A DNA stretch of 51,510 nt from Paracoccus rhizosphaerae (GCF_026162645.1 NZ_JAOTBE010000024.1:1-51510), one strand, 5' to 3'; shown: positions 1 to 8,127, counted from the stretch's first letter. Notes: a model not told the origin generated them from the letters alone. Made by a program: numbers and translations.

Positions 1-69
1 CTCGAAATGAACGGCGAGAGTTATCGCCTCGCCAACAGCACCGCCCGAAAGCGGCAACAAAAGTCCTGA
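1..69 (+). pseudogene. IS21-family helper ATPase IstB, C-terminal tail only (runs in from the left edge)
   Basis: The first 22 codons, open from the window edge to a TGA at 67-69, read LEMNGESYRLANSTARKRQQ. This resembles the extreme C-terminus of IstB, the AAA+ helper of IS21-family transposases. Nothing of the ATPase core is inside the window, so it cannot be told whether the element is intact to the left. With the IS481-type tail just downstream it marks a mobile-element scar at the window edge. The family call rests on a short tail. Confidence 0.6.
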
Positions 70-189
70 GATTAGATCGCCTCGATTTGGCCCCAAGGGG
101 CCAATGCGCCATGGCACGCGCTAGCTCTATGGTAAGCGCGCGCGCCATGGCGCCGGCCATCGTCACCTGGCCTGATTTTACGCCGCCGC

Positions 190-345
190 GTGGCCGGGTT
201 TTGCACCGCCGTTGACAACTTCGCACGCAGGCTCAAGACCCTCGGCGGCCTCACTCCATACGAATACATCTGCAAGATCTGGACATCCGAGCCGGACAGA
301 TTCATCCTAAACCCGATCCACCAGATGCCGGGACTGAACACCTAG
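190..345 (+). pseudogene. IS481-type transposase, C-terminal remnant
   Basis: The frame ending at the TAG at 343-345 contains TPYEYICKIWTSEPDRF followed by a NPIHQMPGLNT terminus. This is typical of the C-terminal tail of IS481-type transposases with a DDE (rve) core. No catalytic core, start codon or recognisable N-terminal part is present upstream, where only about 120 bases separate it from the istB tail. It is a decayed fragment. A different IS481-type transposase end occurs near the right edge of the window. Confidence 0.7.
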
Positions 346-474
346 GCGGTCAGGCGGTCGGGTCAGAATCTCCGAAAGCGGTGTCATTTCTGCGGCTGCC
401 GTTGCCGCGAACATGATCGCGGCAACGGCGACGGGAAACTTCCTCATGTTCTTGATCCTCATCCTTGGGAAAGC

Positions 475-1803
475 TCAAATCTCAGCCGGCAGCGCCGTCT
501 CAACCGACGCCCGCAGCTGAGCGAGTGTCTCATTTCGGCGAGCCATCGTCTCGTGCCACTCCTGCGCCTCACGATCCTTGAAGAACGATGCCGACGGCGC
601 GAGGCGAGCAACCGCCTCTTCCACCTCCTCCAGGCCGACCCGGAAAAATTCTTTGCGGAAGTTCGTCATGTTGATCCGCCGCTCGGCGAATTCCCGATGG
701 AGCGCCGATTCCAGGGCGGGAGCTTCTTCCGAGTAGATCATAGCGTGGACATCGAAACCGAATGGCACCGAGGCGTCCCCAAGCTCCCGCACACGGTCGT
801 CCGGATCGAGCCTCCTTGTGAGCCCGATCTTGACGACATCTTCCCCAAAACTCCCCACGTTCGAGATGACGTAGACATAGCCGGATTTCGTCATCGTCGC
901 CATGGCCTGTGCGCGCTCGGCCGCCGAATGAGCCTCGGCCAGCAGAACCTCAAGCTCGGCAATTTTCGACTGATCGGCGCCTACTTCGGAGCGAGCTTTA
1001 TCCAGGAGGCGCTTGTATTCTCTTTCCTTCTTTTCGGCGGCTTCAGCCTCAGCGAGCAGTTTCTTTTCCTCTCGCTCAGCGCGCGCCATCTCGGCACGTT
1101 CCTCTTTCTCCGCCTTTTGCTTTTCGCGATATTCGTGCGTGAGCCGGAGCTCCTTTATCCGCAGTTCGATATAGTCCTCCTCCAACTGCAGGTTCATCGA
1201 GGCGTTCGCGCCATCAATCTGGCTGGCTGACGTGCGGATACGCTTCTCCATTGCGTTCACGTTATTCCAACGAACGTTGGCAATGGCAGCCTCGCATTCG
1301 TTATTAAAGGCCCGCAAGGTCAGCTTCGTTTGGCGGTTTATCATGGTCTGTCCCTTCGACTTACTCCCGTCGACGGTCCAGTTGTTGTTGGCAGAAACAG
1401 CGGACTTATCGGAAACCATCCGCTTCTGCTCTTCACGGCATCGACGAATTGCGTCTTTGTATTCCTCGCTGTCCGAAAAATCGAAATGGGGCTCATAGAC
1501 ACCAAGCTCCGCGAACGAAAGCCGCTCATCGTAAACGGCCACCTGCTGCTCCAGCTGATTTAGGAGCTTGCGCTTTTCGGCATACGTCGACCGCACCTCG
1601 GCCGTTTCCCGACGAGTTGCGTCTGCCTTATCGCGCATGCGGGCGATCTCGGCATCGAGCGAGACAACGGGAGCGAAGCGCTCCTTAAGAGCCGTGGCTT
1701 CCTGAGACGAACGTCGGGATGATGACCTGGCTCGGAACCAAAAGAAGACCAGCACGAACGGCAGCAACATCCAGACCAATGCGACAACGGCAACAGGTTC
1801 CAT
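475..1803 (-). CDS. Membrane-anchored coiled-coil protein with DUF4041 and T5orf172 (Mug113, GIY-YIG-like) domains
   Basis: A 442-residue protein starting with an ATG at 1803. Residues about 6-26 form a hydrophobic N-terminal membrane anchor. A charged coiled coil follows (about 35-80), then a region resembling DUF4041 (about 95-215, beginning LGVYEPHFDF), a second very charged coiled coil (about 215-305, rich in E, K and A), and a C-terminal T5orf172/Mug113 domain (about 308-410). The last domain shows GYVYVISN, VVKIGLTRR and RKEFF, the signature of this GIY-YIG-like superfamily. The family is found in phages and bacteria; nuclease activity is inferred from fold and not shown. The gene stands alone between IS debris and a long non-coding stretch, with no restriction or toxin partner, which fits an acquired and possibly defence-related gene. 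The domain call is firm and the role is open. Confidence 0.8.
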   Translation of the reverse strand: MEPVAVVALVWMLLPFVLVFFWFRARSSSRRSSQEATALKERFAPVVSLDAEIARMRDKADATRRETAEVRSTYAEKRKLLNQLEQQVAVYDERLSFAELGVYEPHFDFSDSEEYKDAIRRCREEQKRMVSDKSAVSANNNWTVDGSKSKGQTMINRQTKLTLRAFNNECEAAIANVRWNNVNAMEKRIRTSASQIDGANASMNLQLEEDYIELRIKELRLTHEYREKQKAEKEERAEMARAEREEKKLLAEAEAAEKKEREYKRLLDKARSEVGADQSKIAELEVLLAEAHSAAERAQAMATMTKSGYVYVISNVGSFGEDVVKIGLTRRLDPDDRVRELGDASVPFGFDVHAMIYSEEAPALESALHREFAERRINMTNFRKEFFRVGLEEVEEAVARLAPSASFFKDREAQEWHETMARRNETLAQLRASVETALPAEI

Positions 1804-2400
1804 TCAATCCATCCGTGAAAAATGATTGGTGGAACTTTGCCGACGAGGATGCTCGATTGCAATCGCGGCGTGCGGTGCAAGATCAGTTTTCCCGCTGCAC
1901 GCTTGGACCTACGTCCCCTTGCGTGGGCCAGCTCCTTGCCCGTCAGGACGGCGGGGGCAGGCATCTCAATAAGATTCGCCCGGAACTGCCACAGGTCTTC
2001 CAGACGTCCGGGACTTTTATGGGCAGATTGTTGGTGCGCGCAGGCAGGCCATCTTTAGAGGCTACCGCCGGACGGCTATTCACGCAGCGCCCAGTGCTAA
2101 CGGCTGCTCTAGAGCAGCTGCAGTGCGGCAACCGGATCAGCGCGACCGACAGTTCTGCGCAAGCTATTATTCGCTGCACTCGTATTCGCCGTGGCTGTTA
2201 CAAGCGTTGGCGAATGGCTTTCGTGTTGCTCTGCCAGCCCTAGTGCCGCGAACGGCGCGGGGCAGCCACTGACTCGCGCACTCGGCCCAGTGCGGTCGGT
2301 CGTAGCGTGACGGACGTCCCGTGGTGCCTCTCCAAACGGGACTTTCGCGCCTCCCGAAGCGAGATCGAGCAGGCACGGTCTATTCTGTGAGACGAAGCCG
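1804..2400. other. Long intergenic stretch, no convincing gene
   Basis: Reading all frames shows only low-information translations with no recognisable domain. The right part (about 2265-2345) holds a degenerate copy of the CTCGGCCC repeat that also occurs at about 3391, 7516 and 11101. No tRNA, promoter or terminator could be identified with confidence. Confidence 0.5.
2281..2345 (+). repeat. Degenerate dispersed repeat, copy A
   Basis: Starts CTCGGCCCAGTGCGGTCGGT and matches copies B (3391), C (7516) and D (11101) over the CTCGGCCC core and the following GCGG. After the first 20 or so bases the similarity to B and C is weak. It lies just downstream of the serine hydrolase stop codon. Confidence 0.5.
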
Positions 2401-3294
2401 TCACAGGGCTCCACCGGCGTCGACCGCCGCAAACTCGGCCACGCCCTCATCGCGGCCGTCGGTGAAGCTCGCCACGGTGATGGGTCTCAGCCGGTCCGGG
2501 AAGTGATAGACCGCGTTCACGCTGAAGGGTCCTCCCCCCGAATGCCCGAACGCGCGTCCCGCTCCTCCCATGCGGCCGATCATGAGGCCGAGACCATAGC
2601 CGCATCCCGTCCATGGCCGTCCCTCGATCGAGCCGCCGACCGGGATCGCGGCCAGCATCTGTCTGAGTGACGCCTGTTTCAGAAGCCGCCCCTCGACCAG
2701 CGCCTGCAGCAGTCGCGCGGCGTCACCGGGGGTCCCGATCAGGCACCCGTGGTAGACCCATCCCGGATGATAGCGCCGCGCGGCCGTCCAATGCACGCGT
2801 GCGAATGGTTCCCGGTCGGTCGCAAGCTCCAGACTTGCAAGCCCGAGCGGCACGCTGATCATCTCTCTGACCAGCGCCGCGAAGGCTTGACCTGCGGCCT
2901 CCTCCACCCGCTCGCGTGCCAGCATGTAGCCTATGTTCGAATAGGACCAGCCGCGGCCTGGCGCAAAGCGCATGCCCTGCGCCATGACGGCCGCCAGAAG
3001 ATCGCCCCGCAGCCACGGCTCCTGGTCGTCCTGGACGGCCTGATGATAGGCTGGAAGCGTGCCGTAGTCCGGCAGACCAGACGTGTGGTTGAGGAGCTGG
3101 CGCACGGTAAAACGCTCCTCCCCCAGGGGCTCGTCCAGATCGATCTTTCCGTCCTCGGCCAGCCTCAGGGCGCAAATCGCGATGACCGTCTTGGTGAAGC
3201 TCCAGTAGGGCAGCAGCGGGGCGCCGTCCTCGTCGGCCGCCTCGCCGCGGAGAGAAGGAAGAATGCAGGAGAAGATGCGTCCGCCTAGCGTCAT
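2401..3294 (-). CDS. Serine hydrolase of the beta-lactamase / penicillin-binding protein-like family
   Basis: A 297-residue protein with the three motifs of the beta-lactamase superfamily: the nucleophile motif SFTK (Ser32-Lys35), the tyrosine motif YSN (118-120), and a late HSGG motif around residue 245 standing for the KTG element. The motif LLNHTSGLPDY, usual in class C-like hydrolases, also appears. No signal peptide is obvious, and the SxxK lies unusually close to the N-terminus. Members range from esterases and D-aminopeptidases to peptidases, so the substrate cannot be named. It is a single gene with no operon partner, flanked on both sides by CTCGGCCC repeat copies. Confidence 0.85.
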   Translation of the reverse strand: MTLGGRIFSCILPSLRGEAADEDGAPLLPYWSFTKTVIAICALRLAEDGKIDLDEPLGEERFTVRQLLNHTSGLPDYGTLPAYHQAVQDDQEPWLRGDLLAAVMAQGMRFAPGRGWSYSNIGYMLARERVEEAAGQAFAALVREMISVPLGLASLELATDREPFARVHWTAARRYHPGWVYHGCLIGTPGDAARLLQALVEGRLLKQASLRQMLAAIPVGGSIEGRPWTGCGYGLGLMIGRMGGAGRAFGHSGGGPFSVNAVYHFPDRLRPITVASFTDGRDEGVAEFAAVDAGGAL

Positions 3295-3757
3295 CGTTCC
3301 AGCGTAATGCCTTGCCCGCCGACTGCAATCTTCACCTTGAGTTGCCGCCTCCGGCGACGTGAACGCAATGGTTCAGCCTCTGACACGCCCACTCGGCCCA
3401 TAGCGGACGGTCGATCCCCTTGAGGCGCTGAAGTGCAGCTTCCCAGAACCGGACGTTTGTGCTCCGTGCAGCAAAGCGATCCATGCCGTGTCGCAGTGCG
3501 CGGCGGCGTGCAGTGTTCCCGGTTGCTGCTGAGGTTAGCTTCGGCGGCTCGCTGCGCGTCGAGTCACCAAAGCCGCGAGCCTGACGTGCCCTTCAACCGA
3601 TGCAGAGCAGCTTCCACAAGCCCTGAACGATGCAATGTGCAGCGCAGCCAACAATGTGATGTCACAGATCATGTCTTAGCGTTGCATGATCAAAGGTCTT
3701 CCGAGAACACTCTCTTCCTGTGCATGGCCCGGCGCTCTGACACCGGGCCAGTTCATG
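3295..3757. other. Intergenic stretch carrying repeat copy B, no gene seen
   Basis: Between the start of the serine hydrolase and the stop of the RidA gene no frame shows a recognisable protein. The segment 3391-3460 is copy B of the dispersed repeat, and short TGCAGCTTCC-like pieces recur further right, suggesting old duplicated non-coding DNA. Confidence 0.5.
3391..3460 (+). repeat. Dispersed repeat, copy B
   Basis: Begins ACTCGGCCCATAGCGGACGG and continues through TGAGGCGCTGAAGTGCAGCT. It aligns with copy C at 7516-7584 along its whole length with roughly two thirds to three quarters of bases matching by eye, and with copies A and D at the CTCGGCCC core. Confidence 0.6.
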
Positions 3758-4243
3758 TCAGGGCCGAACGGCAGTAACTTCGAGTTCGACCAGCCACGCC
3801 GGGTTCACCAGCGCTTCGACCACCATCGCGGAACGGACGGGCAGGTTCGGCTGCTCGTCCGTGCCAAAGAACTGACGGTAGCCCGCCATGAAGCCGTCGA
3901 AATCGACAGCCTCTCCCTCTGGGGCCACCAGAAACGCCTGCATCTTGATGATGTCGCCGACGCTCATCTCCATCGCTTCCAACTGGCTCTGGATGCGCGT
4001 CATGACGCTGACCGTCTGCTCTTCCGTATTGCCATAGGCCTCGAGGCTGCCGGGTTCGGCATCCTGATTGATCATGGCCGGCACAGTTCCGCTGAGATAG
4101 ACGGTCGTCATCCCCGCCGGCACCTCGACGGCCTGCAGGATCGGAAAGTCCGAGTTCGGGATCGGGTGGCGGATCAACTCCTGCGCGGCTGCGGGCAGAG
4201 AGAAGGCGGCAGACAAGGCAAGTGCGGCAAACGTGGTTTTCAT
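3758..4243 (-). CDS. Exported RidA-family (YjgF/YER057c/UK114) protein
   Basis: A 161-residue protein. The ATG at 4243 is chosen because it opens a clean signal peptide (MKTTFAALALSAAFSLPAAA, cleavage expected before QE); the longer frame upstream has no such feature. The rest is one RidA domain, with VYLSGTVP near the start, the long central helix region, and VRSAMVVEALVNP near the end, where the family has its conserved arginine. RidA proteins hydrolyse reactive imines and enamines to ketones or aldehydes plus ammonia. Most act in the cytoplasm, so a secreted one is notable. It is the last gene of an operon behind a Tat-exported flavin amine oxidase and an exported cytochrome c. Its likely job is hydrolysis of the imine made by the oxidase in the periplasm. 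Confidence 0.88.
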   Translation of the reverse strand: MKTTFAALALSAAFSLPAAAQELIRHPIPNSDFPILQAVEVPAGMTTVYLSGTVPAMINQDAEPGSLEAYGNTEEQTVSVMTRIQSQLEAMEMSVGDIIKMQAFLVAPEGEAVDFDGFMAGYRQFFGTDEQPNLPVRSAMVVEALVNPAWLVELEVTAVRP

Positions 4244-4265
4244 GACTAATCCTTCTTCGTTCAGT

Positions 4266-4685
4266 TCAGCGTGCGTCAGCGACGTGCTCGGGAGTGGCAG
4301 GATCTTCGGCGAAGTCGTTGCCGAATGAGGTGCGGATGTAGTTGACGACGTCGGCGATCTGCGTGTCGTCCAGAACACCACCCAAAGGCGGCATCGCCTT
4401 CTGCCCGTTCAGGATCACATAGATCGCGTAGTCGGGCATCAGCAGGTTCTCGTTGCCTGCCAGCGCAGGATAGTCGCCGGCGCCGCTGGCCCCTTCGCCT
4501 TCCGGCATGTGGCAGGCAGCGCAGATCGCCTCATATACATCTTGCCCGCCGCTTTGGGTCAGGCGCGAGGGGTTCTCAAACCAGCCAGCGCGGTCGATCA
4601 TCGAGGCTTGGCCCGCCTCCTGCGCGACAGCGGGAGGTGTGAGCGTCAACAGAGCGGCCATCACAGTCATCATTCGGTTCATCAT
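4266..4685 (-). CDS. Periplasmic class I c-type cytochrome
   Basis: A 139-residue protein with a signal peptide (residues 1 to about 21, ending PAVAQ). A single haem-binding motif CAACH lies at residues 55-59, and a candidate axial methionine sits in KAMPPLGG at about residue 98, before a C-terminal helix with DVVNYIR. This is the layout of a small monohaem cytochrome c. The gene begins 7 bases after the amine oxidase stop and ends 22 bases before the RidA start, so the three are surely co-transcribed. I infer that it takes electrons from the flavin enzyme and passes them to the respiratory chain, which would make the flavoenzyme a dehydrogenase. ATG codons at 4685 and 4682 are both possible starts. 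Confidence 0.88.
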   Translation of the reverse strand: MMNRMMTVMAALLTLTPPAVAQEAGQASMIDRAGWFENPSRLTQSGGQDVYEAICAACHMPEGEGASGAGDYPALAGNENLLMPDYAIYVILNGQKAMPPLGGVLDDTQIADVVNYIRTSFGNDFAEDPATPEHVADAR

Positions 4686-4692
4686 GGCCTCC

Positions 4693-6276
4693 TCAGCTTT
4701 CTGTCACGGTGACGTGCAGACGCTCGACGGCGTCCAGGGCCGACAGGATCGCGCCTTCCATCCAAGCGGGCAGATAAGAAATATGCTCGCCCGCCATCAG
4801 CGTCCGGCCGTCCATCACCGTTGCGTCCATGTAGTCGGCGTCGCGGTCCTTCCAGATGCCGTAGCAACCGAGCACCCAAGGCACCTTGTGCCAACCCACC
4901 GAAACGCCCGAAACGAACTCGTCCCGATATTGCGGATGAATCTGGCTGCCATAGTCGAGGACAGCCTCTATCCGGTCTGCCGGGGGCAGCGCGTTGAACT
5001 GATACGACGATGCGCCCCAGCTGTAAGCCGCCAGCAGCACGCCCGGTCCGTCGCTGAAATAGTCGTTCGAGGGATACGAAATGAGCGAGATTGGCAGGTT
5101 GGTGTAGCTGATGCCGCCGTAGATATGCTCGTCCTGCTCCCAGAAGCGACGCTTGAATTCGAGCCCGCATTTGAAGGACGACGCGTAATACATGCTGTCG
5201 ATGATGCCCGACATCCGCGGCGAGAAGTCGTGGTCGATCTGCCCAAGGATCGAGAAGGGGATGGTGCAGATGCAGTAGTCGGCTGTCTCGGTCTGTTCCT
5301 CTCCGCCGTCGGTCGGCACCCAAGTTGCCGTGACGGTGTTCCCCTCGTGGCGGATGCGGGTCACCTTAGCCTGGAAGGTGATCAACTCGCCCACTTCACG
5401 CTCGAAAGCCTGGGCGATCTGGTCCATCCCGCCGACGGGCTGGAAGATCGTCGACTGCATGTGAAGATTGTCGCCGGCCGTGAGGTTGCGCCACAAGTTC
5501 GACTGCAAGATGACGGACAGAGGATGGACCTCGGAAGGTTCGGGCCTGCCGGTCGTGCCGCCACCTTCGGGAACAGCCCACCCGCGATAGGCAGAGGATG
5601 CCTCGCCGGTCACGTATTCCATTTCATCGTTGAGCGCACCGTAGCGCTTCAGCGCGTCCATCAGCAGCTGAGCATCCGCTTCGGTCACATCCGCATCCAG
5701 CGCCTGCTGGTCCACGACCTTTGCCAGAAGCTCTGCCACATGGCCGCGGAAGTCGGTCGAGATCTCCTTGAACCGCTGCGGCTGGCCGTCGAATGAGGCA
5801 GTGTTGTGCAGATAGGCGTTGTAGTTGACCTGGATGAACGGCTCCAGCTTCACGCCGAAGCGCTTGCAGTAGTCCAGAACGGCGTAGTGGTCCGAGGGGA
5901 TCCGCCAAGGGCCGGGGTTGAGGTAGTTGCCTTCGGAGAAGGTCACATCCTGCGTATCACCGCCCAGTTCAGTGTATCTGTCGCCTCCACGCAGCGTCCA
6001 GCATCTGCCCCCCGCCTTCTCCCGAAACTCCAGCACCTGGACTTGGTAGCCTGCTGCCCGGAGCTCGTATGCCGCCGTCATCCCCGCAAGTCCTGCACCG
6101 AGGATCAGCACCCGGGTGCCGTTCACATCGCCCTGCAGGTCAAGCCGTCCTGCATAGTTCGAACCCTGCGCCAGCCCCATGGTGCTCATGGCACTATACA
6201 TTGCGCCTGCACCCGCCACTGCTCCGATCATCGACAGCAGCGAGCGCCTTGATATTCCATCCGAGTTGAACGTCAT
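4693..6276 (-). CDS. Tat-exported FAD-dependent amine oxidase / dehydrogenase
   Basis: A 527-residue flavoprotein of the monoamine oxidase/L-amino-acid oxidase family. Starting at the ATG at 6276 gives a twin-arginine signal (SRRSLL at residues 9-14 followed by an alanine-rich hydrophobic stretch). The FAD-binding Rossmann motif GAGLAG is at 60-65, followed by QVLEFREKAGGR, typical of amine oxidases, and the C-terminal flavin motif GEHISYLPAWMEGAI. It should oxidise an amine or amino acid to an imine in the periplasm. It leads an operon with a cytochrome c and an exported RidA. This recalls NicA2 of nicotine degradation, a flavin amine oxidase-like enzyme reported to donate electrons to a cytochrome c rather than to oxygen. 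The substrate cannot be read from sequence. Confidence 0.88.
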   Translation of the reverse strand: MTFNSDGISRRSLLSMIGAVAGAGAMYSAMSTMGLAQGSNYAGRLDLQGDVNGTRVLILGAGLAGMTAAYELRAAGYQVQVLEFREKAGGRCWTLRGGDRYTELGGDTQDVTFSEGNYLNPGPWRIPSDHYAVLDYCKRFGVKLEPFIQVNYNAYLHNTASFDGQPQRFKEISTDFRGHVAELLAKVVDQQALDADVTEADAQLLMDALKRYGALNDEMEYVTGEASSAYRGWAVPEGGGTTGRPEPSEVHPLSVILQSNLWRNLTAGDNLHMQSTIFQPVGGMDQIAQAFEREVGELITFQAKVTRIRHEGNTVTATWVPTDGGEEQTETADYCICTIPFSILGQIDHDFSPRMSGIIDSMYYASSFKCGLEFKRRFWEQDEHIYGGISYTNLPISLISYPSNDYFSDGPGVLLAAYSWGASSYQFNALPPADRIEAVLDYGSQIHPQYRDEFVSGVSVGWHKVPWVLGCYGIWKDRDADYMDATVMDGRTLMAGEHISYLPAWMEGAILSALDAVERLHVTVTES

Positions 6277-6304
6277 GCCTGTCCCTTGTTCCTTTGCTCC
6301 GGCG

Positions 6305-6323
6305 TCACGCACCAGTTGCGTGA
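6305..6323. promoter_or_regulatory. Perfect inverted repeat upstream of the amine oxidase operon
   Basis: TCACGCA and TGCGTGA form a perfect 7-base inverted repeat around the centre CCAGT, 29-47 bases upstream of the amine oxidase start codon. Size, symmetry and position fit an operator for a dimeric regulator. No regulator gene lies next to it, so the partner is unknown. Confidence 0.4.
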
Positions 6324-6487
6324 GCAGAGGTGTCGCGGGGTGGTGCAGCCAGAGCAATGGAGGGCAAAGTGCAGAGCATGCGAAATTGTCGAGTGCGGAA
6401 CGAAGCGACAAGCCATACGCGGTTCTGCTCGCACCGCGTGCATTTGTTCTTCAGGTGCCGCAAAGGCGAGAGCTCGATTATCTATGA

Positions 6488-6976
6488 CGCGGACACATAT
6501 ATATCAGCGGCAATTTCCGCTCCGACACGCTCTCGACCTCGATCAGGATCGACGATCGGCCTGCGGAGACCCAACAGTGGTCGAAGCTCACCACGAGCAA
6601 GGGCTCCGGCCTCTTCGGCGTCCGGGCCGAGGCGATGATGCGCCGGCTCATGGAGGCTCAGAGGGTCTTCTTCCGTATCGAGGATGGCGGCCAGAGATAC
6701 GATGCCTCATTCGATCTCGCCGGCATCCAGCCTGTGGTCGAGGCGGTGGCAGGCGCCTGCGGCTTCATCCTCCTCCAGCGCACACGCAACGACTACCGCG
6801 CCATCCAGACCATGCTGAACGCCGCCGGCTTCGACACGGGCGCGCCGGACGGCGTCTGGGGTAGCGGCTCGGCGCGAGCCATGCGGGAATGGCAGGAGAA
6901 GAACGGATTGCCCGCAACCAGTGCGCCCGATCGTATAAGCCTCGAGGCAATGGGCATTACGCTCGCGGCCGAGTAG
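6488..6976 (+). pseudogene. Truncated protein with C-terminal peptidoglycan-binding (PG_binding_1) domain
   Basis: The frame is open from just after a stop at 6485-6487 to a TAG at 6974-6976. The part before the first ATG (6635) already reads as sensible protein (SDTLSTSIRIDDRPAETQQW, then SGLFGVRAEAMMRRL), resembling the substituted-sugar-like VMAP/VasI-type domains in which an ACGF or ACGW motif closes the unit. The C-terminal part (NDYRAIQTMLNAAGFDTGAP, VWGSGSARAMREWQ) is a PG_binding_1 repeat. The original start and any signal peptide are missing, so the gene has lost its 5' end. An internal start at 6635 would give 113 residues. The broken HIRAN-like gene follows directly. Confidence 0.55.
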
Positions 6977-7000
6977 TGCGAGAACCAGGAGGATGTTGCG

Positions 7001-7307
7001 ATGTGGCTTCTGAAATCGCTGTTCGGCGGCAAGGGTAGACCTGCGCCGCCATCTTCCTCGTCCCGGGCTGAGGCCAAGGCACGGCCGGCGAAGGCCGGCG
7101 CACGCCGCGGGCGCGTCGTCACGGATCTCAAGACCTTCTCCTCGGACGCGGTCGGCGAAAGCAATCAGGACGCTGGCCATGGTGGCGGAAGGCTACTAAC
7201 GGGACAGCCAGGCCTTTGAGATCCCGGTCGTCATCGCGCTCGATCCCGCGAACAGCTATGACCCGAACGCGGTCAAGGTCGAGATCAAGGGCAGGACAGT
7301 CGGATAG
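7001..7307 (+). pseudogene. Broken HIRAN-like domain gene
   Basis: An ATG at 7001 with a GGAGGA ribosome site opens MWLLKSLFGG and a lysine/alanine-rich linker. Near 7170-7176 the natural reading continues in a different frame (LAMVAEGY, stop TAA at 7197-7199, RDSQAFEIPVVIALDPANSY, DPNAVKVEIKGRTVG, stop TAG at 7305-7307). The phrase DPNAVKVEI with GRTVG is typical of HIRAN domains, which bind DNA ends in repair proteins and occur alone in many bacteria. One frameshift and two stops show that it is inactive. The annotatable upstream piece would be a meaningless 72-residue protein. Confidence 0.6.
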
Positions 7308-7617
7308 CCGCTAATGAGACCGAGGCGCGTGCTTAACCCCATCATGGCCACGGCCCGCGAGCCGATCCAACAGGCCGGATACATATGAGCGACTTCCGCA
7401 GCCACGCCTAATTCTCAATTGCGAACAGCAGCCGGCACATACATACATTTGGGCTATCACGTCGATCTGCCGCACCTTGCGATGGTGACGGTGCGGATCA
7501 GCCTTCGACCTGCGAACTCGGCCCTTAGCGGCCGGTTGACCCTGTGAGGTGCTGCCATACAGCTTCTCCTGACCTGCCGTTCAAGCCATTAGCAGCATGC
7601 TCGCGAGGAGCAGTGCT
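7308..7617. other. Intergenic stretch with repeat copy C
   Basis: No gene is seen. It contains the end of the decayed HIRAN-like region and copy C of the dispersed repeat (7516-7584), which lies between the mgtC-like gene and the pseudogenes. Confidence 0.5.
7516..7584 (+). repeat. Dispersed repeat, copy C
   Basis: Begins ACTCGGCCCTTAGCGGCCGG and runs through TGAGGTGCTGCCATACAGCT. It is the best match to copy B (3391-3460), colinear over about 70 bases with one small gap. Confidence 0.6.
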
Positions 7618-8127
7618 TCAGCGGTCGTCATTCTGCCCTGCGCGCGGTAGATCCGCTTCCGATGCTTTCGGCATGATGAGAGGTATCACGCCGAGGATGA
7701 TCAGAACGATGACTGCAGATAAGATCGCGGTCGCCTCAAGCCCCAGGCCGGCAATGACACCAATGGCGGCGGTCGCCCAAATGCTCGCGGCTGTCGTCAG
7801 GCCCTCGACTTCGCGCTGCTTCGCACGAACTACGATGGCTCCGGCACCCAGAAAGCCGATGCCTTGCACAACGCCCTGCAGAACTCGCGACATGTCCTCG
7901 ATGGGCATGCCGCTTTGCAGGGGGCCGATGACGAACAGTGCCGCGCCCACGGCAACCAGCATATGGGTTCGTATGCCGGCGCTTCGCCTCTTCCGTTCCC
8001 GCTCGTAGCCGAGGATCCCGCCGAGCGCTGCCGCAATCATCAATCTTACCGTGATGCGGGTAATGGTCGACAGGTCCGGGATGTCCGAAAATTCGCTTAA
8101 GATCGTCAACCAGATCTCTTCCTTCAC
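7618..8127 (-). CDS. MgtC/SapB-family inner membrane protein
   Basis: A 169-residue membrane protein beginning with a GTG at 8127 behind a GAGGA ribosome site. It has the MgtC N-terminal domain pattern: hydrophobic helices, the conserved LGYERERKRRSAGIRTHMLV signature, then GIGFLGAGAIV and LTTAASIWATAAIGVIAGLG. The large soluble C-terminal domain of Salmonella MgtC is absent; the short form is common in other bacteria. MgtC of pathogens inhibits the F-type ATP synthase and supports growth at low magnesium, but the role of short relatives in free-living bacteria is not settled. It is a single gene with no partner. Confidence 0.9.
   Translation of the reverse strand: MKEEIWLTILSEFSDIPDLSTITRITVRLMIAAALGGILGYERERKRRSAGIRTHMLVAVGAALFVIGPLQSGMPIEDMSRVLQGVVQGIGFLGAGAIVVRAKQREVEGLTTAASIWATAAIGVIAGLGLEATAILSAVIVLIILGVIPLIMPKASEADLPRAGQNDDR

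Noticed and set aside
3758..4381. A longer RidA protein starting at 4381
   Set aside because: The extra 46 residues overlap the cytochrome c gene and are not protein-like; the start at 4243 opens a clean signal peptide.
4507..5796. A long plus-strand open frame (429 codons) opposite the amine oxidase
   Set aside because: It is the antisense shadow of the amine oxidase gene in GC-rich DNA; its translation has no domain, and the minus strand shows clear FAD motifs.
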